Below are positions 57,598-64,000 of a stretch of DNA of 64,000 bases, piece by piece. The notes below the pieces were generated by a model. The model ran no database searches. It was not told the DNA's origin and saw only the letters and a list, made by a program, of their open reading frames with translations. The stretch's first letter is position 1; every line of letters starts with the position of its first letter. The translations under genes were made by a program, and so were the position numbers. This DNA comes from Enterococcus ratti (lineage in GTDB: Bacteria > Bacillota > Bacilli > Lactobacillales > Enterococcaceae): positions 1 through 64,000 of the forward strand of contig NZ_JXLB01000006.1 in NCBI RefSeq assembly GCF_001886195.1, read 5' to 3'.

Positions 57598-59673
57598 ATG
57601 GCAAAAGATTTACTATTAGAAATCGGCTTGGAAGAAATGCCTGCGCAGGTGGTTACGTCGAGTATGAAACAGTTGAAACAAAAAACAGTAAAATTTTTAG
57701 AGGAACACCAATTATCATATGCATCCATTGAGACGTTTTCCACTCCAAGGCGTTTAGCAATTAAAGTAACAAAACTTTCAGAGCGTCAAGAAGATCGTAA
57801 AGAAGAAATCAAGGGACCCACCAAAAAAATTGCGATAGATGCGCAAGGAAATTGGACAAAAGCCGCGGAAGGATTTGTTCGAGGACAGAAGATGACGACG
57901 GAAGACATTACTTTTAAAGAATTAAAAGGGGTGGAATATGTTTACGTAACAAAATATACTCGTGGAAAACCAACAAAAGAAGTATTGACTGGACTTGCCG
58001 AGGTAGTGAAAAGTTTGACTTTTCCTGTTACCATGCATTGGGCAAATTTTGATTTTGAATACATTCGCCCGATTCATTGGCTTGTTGCTTTGCTTGATGA
58101 TGAAGTCATTCCTTTTGAAATTTTAGACTTAAAAACCGATCGAAATTCGTACGGTCATCGTTTTTTAGGAGAAGCAGTTAGTTTCTCGCACGTCAAGGAA
58201 TATGAAGAGAAATTACAAGAACAATTTGTCATGGCTGCTCCTTATAAAAGAAAAGAAATGATTAGACAGCAAGCTATTGAATTAGCAACAAAAAATCATT
58301 GGCATCTTGACTTAGATGAAGATTTATTAGAAGAGGTAACTAATCTTGTTGAATATCCAACTGTTTTTTCTGGTGATTTTGACGAAAAATATTTATCAGT
58401 GCCTGAAGAAGTGTTAGTTACTTCTATGAAAGAACATCAACGTTATTTTGAAGTAAGAAATGATCAAGGCTGTTTATTGCCACACTTTCTTTCTGTGCGT
58501 AACGGTGATCGTGTGAAGTTAGAAAATGTGATTCGAGGAAATCAAAAGGTATTGACTGCTCGCTTAGAAGATGCGGAATTTTTCTATAACGAAGATCGCA
58601 AAATTCCAATTGCTGCTTGTGTCGAAAAATTAAAAACGGTCACTTTTCATGAGAAAATTGGTAGCATTTATGAAAAAATGCAGCGTGTACAAGTTATTGC
58701 ACGTATTGTAGGAGAATCGGTAGGATTGACTGTTACGGAATTAACAAATTTACAGCGAGCAGCTGAAATTTACAAATTTGATTTAGTGACTAATATGGTA
58801 GGAGAATTTCCGGAGCTTCAAGGGATCATGGGAGAAAATTACGCGTTATTAGCTGGTGAATCTCCAGCTGTAGCAACTGCTATCAAAGAGCATTATAGAC
58901 CGATTTCAAGTGAAGGCGAATTACCGGAAACAAATATTGGTGCGGTGCTTGCAATAGCTGATAAGCTAGATAGTATCTTCTCATTCTTCACGGTAGGAAT
59001 GATTCCAAGCAGTTCGAATGATCCATATGCGTTGCGTCGACAAGCGTATGGTATCGTTCGTATTATAGAAGCAAAAAGATGGGCTTTTCCTTTGATTCAT
59101 TTACAAGATGAAATTGATCGAGTCATTAATGAGGACAAGATACGCTTTGGGATTGAATTAGCTAATGGACAAAATGAAGTGATTGAGTTTATCAAAGGAC
59201 GTTTGCGACAACTGTTAACGACAAAACAAATACGTCATGATGTGATTGATGCGGTTTTGAATGCCAACCAAAAAGATTTAACGAATATTTTTGCGGCGGC
59301 ACAGTTGTTTAAAGAACAAGTGGAGGATGAAACGTTTAAGCCTTCAATGGAAGCTTTAACTCGCGTAGTTAATTTAGCGAAAAAAGCGCATCAAGAAATG
59401 CCGGCAGAAATTGATCCTTCACTATTTGAAAATGAAGCAGAAAAAGAATTGTATCAAGCTGTACAATCTATACGCAAACAATTTGAAAATCAAACGATTG
59501 AAGAAAATTATGAACAGTTGGTGGCTCTGCGTCCTTTGATTGATGCGTATTTTGATCAAACAATGGTGATGGTTGATCATCCATCTGTACGAAACAACCG
59601 TTTAGCACAATTAAAACAAATGGCTGATATGATTCTTTCAATTGCAAGTTTTGATCAATTAATTACTAAATAA
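57598..59673 (+). CDS. glyS: glycine--tRNA ligase beta subunit
   Basis: Binds tRNA(Gly) and completes the synthetase. The 691-residue length is normal. N-terminal [59 protein letters not shown] near 246 and the HD-like region [15 protein letters not shown] near 420 are characteristic. The C-terminal DALR anticodon-binding-like part has [13 protein letters not shown] near 662. The start follows AAGGAGG at the end of glyQ. Confidence 0.96.
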   Translation: MAKDLLLEIGLEEMPAQVVTSSMKQLKQKTVKFLEEHQLSYASIETFSTPRRLAIKVTKLSERQEDRKEEIKGPTKKIAIDAQGNWTKAAEGFVRGQKMTTEDITFKELKGVEYVYVTKYTRGKPTKEVLTGLAEVVKSLTFPVTMHWANFDFEYIRPIHWLVALLDDEVIPFEILDLKTDRNSYGHRFLGEAVSFSHVKEYEEKLQEQFVMAAPYKRKEMIRQQAIELATKNHWHLDLDEDLLEEVTNLVEYPTVFSGDFDEKYLSVPEEVLVTSMKEHQRYFEVRNDQGCLLPHFLSVRNGDRVKLENVIRGNQKVLTARLEDAEFFYNEDRKIPIAACVEKLKTVTFHEKIGSIYEKMQRVQVIARIVGESVGLTVTELTNLQRAAEIYKFDLVTNMVGEFPELQGIMGENYALLAGESPAVATAIKEHYRPISSEGELPETNIGAVLAIADKLDSIFSFFTVGMIPSSSNDPYALRRQAYGIVRIIEAKRWAFPLIHLQDEIDRVINEDKIRFGIELANGQNEVIEFIKGRLRQLLTTKQIRHDVIDAVLNANQKDLTNIFAAAQLFKEQVEDETFKPSMEALTRVVNLAKKAHQEMPAEIDPSLFENEAEKELYQAVQSIRKQFENQTIEENYEQLVALRPLIDAYFDQTMVMVDHPSVRNNRLAQLKQMADMILSIASFDQLITK

Positions 59674-59690
59674 AAGAGAAAAACAAAAGT

Positions 59691-59725
59691 AGAGGGAAGA
59701 CGATTCTGTGTTCCCCTCTTTTTTT
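59691..59725 (+). terminator. terminator of glyQS
   Basis: AGAGGGAA (59691-59698) pairs with TTCCCCTCT (59711-59719, one extra C), followed by T7. Confidence 0.85.
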
Positions 59726-60600
59726 AAGTTAGTTTCAGCTTTTAGATTGAAAAAAGTAAAAAGAAAAAAGAACGCTTCAAAAAAGGTGAGTGTATTAGCT
59801 GTTTTTATAAGTAAAAATAGGAAAAATGACAGCTTTTTTGTAAACGAAAATACCGTTTTTTTCTTTTATTGAAATGAACGAATGATTGTATTAATTGTAG
59901 AAAATGAAATGATTGATGATGAAAACGAATGTAGTGATAAAAAAGGAACATTTACATAAAAAAATTTTTAATAACTGAAGTGGAATAATTATTAAAAAAT
60001 TCAGTTGATTGATAAAATAATAAAATTTATTTTAACGGATTTATTTTATAAACATACTTTATTTAGAAAAGAAATTTAGGTATAATTGTGTTTAGTGAGT
60101 TTATTGTTATGTTAAGTACTAAATAGTATTATTTTTGGTTTCTCGTTCAATAAAATGCAGTCTAGTAAAGTTCCTTCATTTTTATAATAAAAATGAACCT
60201 GACAGCAACGGTTAGTAGCTTTATTCGAGTTAAAAGTGTATTGACTTAGCTAAAAAGAGTGTGTAAACATGTAAGAATGTTCCTATAGCAGATAATATCA
60301 GATAAGAATACCCAATGTAAAAGGTATAAAAACACGATAAAAAATTTCAAGATTTTCTAGAAACAGCAATTACTACTCTGTAGTACATATTCTTGAAATA
60401 AAGAGAAAATGAATGTTGCAAAAAAATGAAACAATTTTTTTAGTGAACAGCATTACATCCATTTTTTTACGTATACAAAAAGGAAAAGGTTTCAGTTAAG
60501 ACGAGTTTTTATATCAAAGTATCTTTCATTAAAAATAAAGCCATGCAATTGGAAATTGCGTAATAATTAATCTAGAGAAGAAGTAGGAAAGTGGAGAAAA
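59726..60600. other. long leader region of the capsule operon
   Basis: About 870 bp without a gene. Candidate promoter elements include TATAAT (60081-60086) without a good -35, and TTGACT (60241-60246), 17 bp, TAAACA (60264-60269). A perfect 6-3-6 palindrome GCAATT-GGA-AATTGC lies at 60545-60559, 41 bp before the first gene. Long upstream regions like this often carry regulation of polysaccharide operons. Confidence 0.45.
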
Positions 60601-61377
60601 ATGGAAGGAACAATAAGCATAAAAGAAGTCATCAAAATATTTCGTAAACATATCATGACTATAGTTATTTCACTAATTTTTGGGGGAGTCATAGCAAGCT
60701 CAGTAACATTCTTTATTATCCCTCCTAAATTTAGTTCACAAGCCCAATTGATTGTTAAATTGCCTCAGTCAAGTGCAGCAAATGCAAATGATGTGAATAT
60801 CAATTTGCAGATGATCAATACTTATAAAGACATGGTAGTTAGTGATGTTGTTTTAAATACAGTCAAAGAACGATTGAAATCAGAAAATCATGTATTCATG
60901 TCAGCCGAAGAAATTAAAAAAGCAATTTCTGTCAATCAGTCTCAAAATTCACAAATGTTTTCGATTCAAGCGATTAGCGTGAATCCTAAAGTCGCTCAAC
61001 AAATTGCTAATACAACTGCGCATGTGTTTCAAAAAAAAGCTAAATCTGTGATGAATGTGGATAAAATATCAATTGTTTCTGGCGCTGCTGTGGAGAAAAT
61101 TCCTGTTTCGCCAAATAATAAATTAAATGTAGCCATTGGCTTGGTTTTAGGTCTACTTGTGGGGATGCTTCTTTCTTTCTTCCTTGAGATATTGGATCGT
61201 ACAATAAAAGATGAAAAAGATGTGTCTGAACTTTTAGACATTCCAATCTTAGGAACAGTATCTGAAATGACTGCCAGAGATGTCCACGTGAACAGCCAAA
61301 AAGAAAAAATAACGCCACAGATGAAACGAACAAGTAAAAAGTCGAGAGCTTCTCGAAGAAAACGTTCGAAAATTTAG
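60601..61377 (+). CDS. capsular polysaccharide chain-length regulator (Wzz/CpsC type)
   Basis: A 258-residue membrane protein of the Wzz family that activates the partner tyrosine kinase and sets polymer length. Two membrane helices flank an extracellular domain (about residues 20-40 and 180-200). The proline-containing motif VSPNNKLNVAIGL precedes the second helix. The C-terminal cytoplasmic tail is very basic (KKSRASRRKRSKI). Weak GGAGAA lies before the ATG. It is co-transcribed with the kinase 10 bp downstream. Confidence 0.88.
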   Translation: MEGTISIKEVIKIFRKHIMTIVISLIFGGVIASSVTFFIIPPKFSSQAQLIVKLPQSSAANANDVNINLQMINTYKDMVVSDVVLNTVKERLKSENHVFMSAEEIKKAISVNQSQNSQMFSIQAISVNPKVAQQIANTTAHVFQKKAKSVMNVDKISIVSGAAVEKIPVSPNNKLNVAIGLVLGLLVGMLLSFFLEILDRTIKDEKDVSELLDIPILGTVSEMTARDVHVNSQKEKITPQMKRTSKKSRASRRKRSKI

Positions 61378-61387
61378 GAGGAGAAAG

Positions 61388-62089
61388 ATGAAACGTATCA
61401 TAAAACGACGTGCAGCTCAGAAACAGCCGAGTGGTTTAGTTACTGTGACGAATCCTTTTTCAGGAATTTCAGAACAATATCGAACAATTCGTACCAATAT
61501 CCAATTTGTCTCGCCTAATGGACAGCAAACAAAAACAATTGTCGTTACTTCTTCTGAACCAGAAGAGGGAAAGTCAACTACTGTAGCAAATTTAGCGGTA
61601 GTATTTGCTAAATCAGGTCAGAAAGTTTTAGTAATTGATGCTGATATGCGAAAACCTGCACTTTATAAAACGTTTCAATTAGATAATGGCTACGGATTAA
61701 GTAATATTCTCAGTTCAAATGAAGCAATCAGTGAAGGAATTCAAAAGACGCCGATTGATCATTTATCTGTTTTACCTAGTGGCCCAACTCCATCTAATCC
61801 CTCGGAGTTACTAAGTTCGCAAAGAATGGATCAACTGCTAGTAGAAGTAAGACAATTTTATGACATCGTGATGATTGATGTGCCGCCAGTAGTTGCTGTA
61901 ACAGATGCGCAAATTGTAGCATCAAAAGTAGATGGCACCCTTCTTGTCGTGCGCGAGAGTGCTTCACGAAAAGAATCGTTGCTTAAGGCAAAAAAGTTAT
62001 TGGAAATCGCTCAAGCTAATATGCTAGGTATCGTGTACAACGGAGCAAAACAAAGTAAAGATGCTAGTTATTATTACTATGGAAACTAG
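61388..62089 (+). CDS. capsular polysaccharide tyrosine kinase (CpsD/Wze type)
   Basis: A 233-residue BY-kinase. Walker A is SSEPEEGKSTTVANLA near residue 55, Walker A' is VLVIDADMRKP near 81, and Walker B is VMIDVPPV near 160. The tail carries the autophosphorylated tyrosine cluster (ASYYYYGN). It acts with the Wzz-like activator and the following phosphatase to control export and polymerisation. AGGAGG lies before the ATG. Confidence 0.92.
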   Translation: MKRIIKRRAAQKQPSGLVTVTNPFSGISEQYRTIRTNIQFVSPNGQQTKTIVVTSSEPEEGKSTTVANLAVVFAKSGQKVLVIDADMRKPALYKTFQLDNGYGLSNILSSNEAISEGIQKTPIDHLSVLPSGPTPSNPSELLSSQRMDQLLVEVRQFYDIVMIDVPPVVAVTDAQIVASKVDGTLLVVRESASRKESLLKAKKLLEIAQANMLGIVYNGAKQSKDASYYYYGN

Positions 62090-62108
62090 CATAAAGGAGG
62101 CAAGAGAA

Positions 62109-62873
62109 ATGATTGATTTACATTGCCATATTTTACCGGGAGTTGACGATGGCGCTCAAACGCTTGAAGATAGTCTGGCAATGGCTGAGCAGGCCGTTGA
62201 ACAAGGAATCACTCATATTCTGTGTACCCCTCATCATAATAATGGAAAATATAACAATCCCAAAAAAAAAGTGCTTTCGCTTGTCGCCTCTTTGCAAAAA
62301 GAATTTGAAAAGAGAAATTTACCGTTAATGTTATTGGCAGGACAAGAAGTTCGTATCACTGGCGATTTAATCGAAGCCATTCAACGAGATGAAATTCTCT
62401 TTTCGGATTCAGAGGATACGTATCTTTTGATTGAATTTCCAACATTAGAAGTGCCACTGTATACGGAAAAAATTTTCTTTGAATTATTAAAACTAGAAAA
62501 AATACCGGTTATTGTTCATCCTGAACGGAACGCTTATTTTAGAAAAGACCCTAATCGTTTAATCCCCTTTCTTGAAATGGGATGTTTCGCGCAACTTACA
62601 GCACCAAGTTATATCGGACGATTTGGCAAAGACATCCAAAAAACAGCAAAAAAAATGGTTAAACACAATTTGGTTCAAATGGTTGCTTCAGACGCTCATG
62701 GAAACAAAAGACGCCCCTTTTATTTAAAAGAATGTTATGAACAAATCGCCAAAGATTTTGGGAATGAAAAAGTAAAACAAATGATGCAAGTTACTAAAGC
62801 TTTGATTAATAAAAGAGCAATTGATTATCCAATGTATGAATGGATCAACAAAAAGAAATTTTGGTTTTTTTAA
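62109..62873 (+). CDS. CpsB-type tyrosine-protein phosphatase
   Basis: A 254-residue manganese-dependent PHP-domain phosphatase that dephosphorylates the CpsD kinase. Metal ligands are visible in MIDLHCHILPGVDDGA (residues 1-16), CTPHHNN near 42, VIVHPERN near 138 and VASDAHGNKRR near 197. The start at ATG 62109 is chosen because AAAGGAGG (62092-62099) precedes it; the frame also reads upstream into the kinase gene. Confidence 0.92.
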   Translation: MIDLHCHILPGVDDGAQTLEDSLAMAEQAVEQGITHILCTPHHNNGKYNNPKKKVLSLVASLQKEFEKRNLPLMLLAGQEVRITGDLIEAIQRDEILFSDSEDTYLLIEFPTLEVPLYTEKIFFELLKLEKIPVIVHPERNAYFRKDPNRLIPFLEMGCFAQLTAPSYIGRFGKDIQKTAKKMVKHNLVQMVASDAHGNKRRPFYLKECYEQIAKDFGNEKVKQMMQVTKALINKRAIDYPMYEWINKKKFWFF

Positions 62874-62885
62874 GGGGGGAGAGAA

Positions 62886-64000
62886 GTGTTGAGGCTAACA
62901 AGAAAAAGAAAAATCGGTGTCTTAATAATTATAGATAGCTTATTGTTGATTTTTGCGAATATGGCCACCATTGATTTTTTTAAGCCTTTCATTCATATAG
63001 AAAGGGATTTTATATTTGCTTCTTCGGGAGAATTAAGTGGTTTTTATTTGTTTTATGGAAGTTTGTTTAAAGTCTTTACTCGAATTAATCGTTACACAAA
63101 TTTAAAAGAGATAGAGGCAATTTTTGTTTCTTTGTCTCTTTCAGTAAGTACAAGTCTCTTAGTCTTATTTTTTATCCACTTCCCTTATCCATTGCGCTTA
63201 TTTGCTATTACTTATATTTTTTCTTTATTATTAATTATTGGAAGTCGTTTAGTTTGGAGGGAGTTTATCGAAAAACAACATGTAAAAACAGGCTCGGTAA
63301 AATATGTTAAAAAGGCAATAATTGTAGGGGCTGGTGAAGGTGGAAAAATTCTATATAATATCTTATTTCGATCAACAACAGCAAACGATACCCATGTGGT
63401 TGGTTTTGTTGATGACGATCCCGATAAACAAAATACATATCTTTCAGGGAAAAAAATAATTGGAACGACCAACGATTTACCTAATTTGATCAAAAAACAT
63501 AAAGTTCAGATAATTACGATTGCTATTCCTTCTCTGCCGAAAAAAAAACTAAGCACAATCTTTCAATTGGTGAAATCAACCCACGTGAAAGTCACCACCA
63601 TGCCATCTATAGAAGAACTTGCTTCTGGTAAAGTCAGTATCTCCAAACTAAAAAATATTGATGTAGTGGATTTACTAGAAAGAGATGAGGTCGAATTAGA
63701 GATTGAATCAATCAAAGGTCAGTTAACAGGCAAAGTTATTCTTGTTACAGGAGCAGGTGGATCCATAGGTTCAGAAATTTGCCGTCAAATTTTGCCGTTT
63801 GCTCCAGATACACTCTTACTTTTAGGGCATGGAGAAAATTCAATTTATTTGATTGACCGAAAATTACGTCTGTCTGAGCAAAAAAATCAGACAAAAATTG
63901 TACCAATTATTGCAGACATTCAAGACCATAACAAAATGATTGAAATCATGAAAGAATTTCAGCCGGATATTGTTTACCATGCTGCCGCCCATAAACATGT
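62886..64000 (+). CDS. CapD/WbpM-like nucleoside-diphosphate-sugar dehydratase, cut by the window end
   Basis: Begins at GTG 62886 after AAGGGGGGAG, and the frame is open to 64000 (371 codons seen). About four membrane helices make up residues 10-120. The cytoplasmic part starts with a degenerate Rossmann motif KAIIVGAGEGGKILYN near residue 140. A second NAD-binding motif, KVILVTGAGGSIGSEICRQI, lies near 280, and VYHAAAHKHV ends the visible sequence. These match the membrane-anchored CapD/FlaA1-type enzymes that make UDP-sugars for the first step of polysaccharide assembly. The C-terminus is missing only because of the window. Confidence 0.9.
   Translation, partial: MLRLTRKRKIGVLIIIDSLLLIFANMATIDFFKPFIHIERDFIFASSGELSGFYLFYGSLFKVFTRINRYTNLKEIEAIFVSLSLSVSTSLLVLFFIHFPYPLRLFAITYIFSLLLIIGSRLVWREFIEKQHVKTGSVKYVKKAIIVGAGEGGKILYNILFRSTTANDTHVVGFVDDDPDKQNTYLSGKKIIGTTNDLPNLIKKHKVQIITIAIPSLPKKKLSTIFQLVKSTHVKVTTMPSIEELASGKVSISKLKNIDVVDLLERDEVELEIESIKGQLTGKVILVTGAGGSIGSEICRQILPFAPDTLLLLGHGENSIYLIDRKLRLSEQKNQTKIVPIIADIQDHNKMIEIMKEFQPDIVYHAAAHKH

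Overview
The window is 64 kb of AT-rich Firmicutes chromosome. It most resembles an Enterococcus or a close relative such as Vagococcus, Melissococcus or Tetragenococcus. I base this on gene content and order: a pst operon followed by liaXYZ and hprK-lgt-gpsA-galU, divergent pepQ/ccpA beside a class A penicillin-binding protein, and the rpsU-yqeY-phoH-pgpH-ybeY-dgkA-era-recO-glyQS housekeeping run. The species assignment is inference. I found no tRNA, rRNA, insertion sequence, prophage or CRISPR array.

Layout. 0.5-3.2 kb: an orphan secreted protein and cardiolipin synthase. 3.5-8.6 kb: phosphate uptake (pstS, pstC, pstA, two pstB, phoU), with direct TTTACA repeats between pstS and pstC that look like a PhoP box. 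9-15.4 kb: the liaXYZ cell-envelope stress genes (with a LiaR-like inverted repeat upstream), then hprK, lgt, gpsA and galU. 15.6-21.1 kb, minus strand: an accessory transport block with an MFS exporter, an ABC-2 exporter, their TetR regulator (three copies of one palindromic operator), and a MacB/FtsX-type exporter whose ATPase gene is frameshifted. 21.6-24.1 kb: a decayed gene, a small OB-fold-like protein and a DUF948-YtxH pair. 24.4-27.9 kb: a 1157-residue secreted NPCBM / transglutaminase-like / F5/8C protein. 28.6-36.7 kb: pepQ, ccpA, a class A PBP, nfo, mntH and yneF. 36.7-37.7 kb: decayed sequence. 37.7-41.6 kb: an RpiR-regulated beta-glucoside hydrolysis pair (GH4 plus GH1) with no PTS gene beside it. 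41.7-47.5 kb: trxB, two tandem paralogues of a family I do not recognise (the first broken at a run of ten A), phosphoglucomutase and an ArsR repressor. 47.6-59.7 kb: the PPDK regulator, a Fur-family regulator and the conserved housekeeping run ending in T-box-controlled glyQS. 60.6 kb to the end: the start of a capsule or exopolysaccharide operon (chain-length regulator, tyrosine kinase, phosphatase, CapD-like enzyme cut by the window edge).

How the genes fit together. Much of the window concerns the cell envelope: cardiolipin, LiaXYZ, lipoprotein modification (Lgt), UDP-glucose supply (GalU with phosphoglucomutase), a PBP, undecaprenol kinase and capsule initiation. A second theme is carbon control through HprK and CcpA. 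Many convergent gene pairs share strong hairpins that could terminate transcription in both directions.

The least explained part is the tandem pair at 43.1-45.3 kb. The two proteins share several conserved blocks and lysine-rich tails, the first copy depends on a poly(A) tract for its reading frame, and I could not assign a family. It is the best candidate here for something undescribed.
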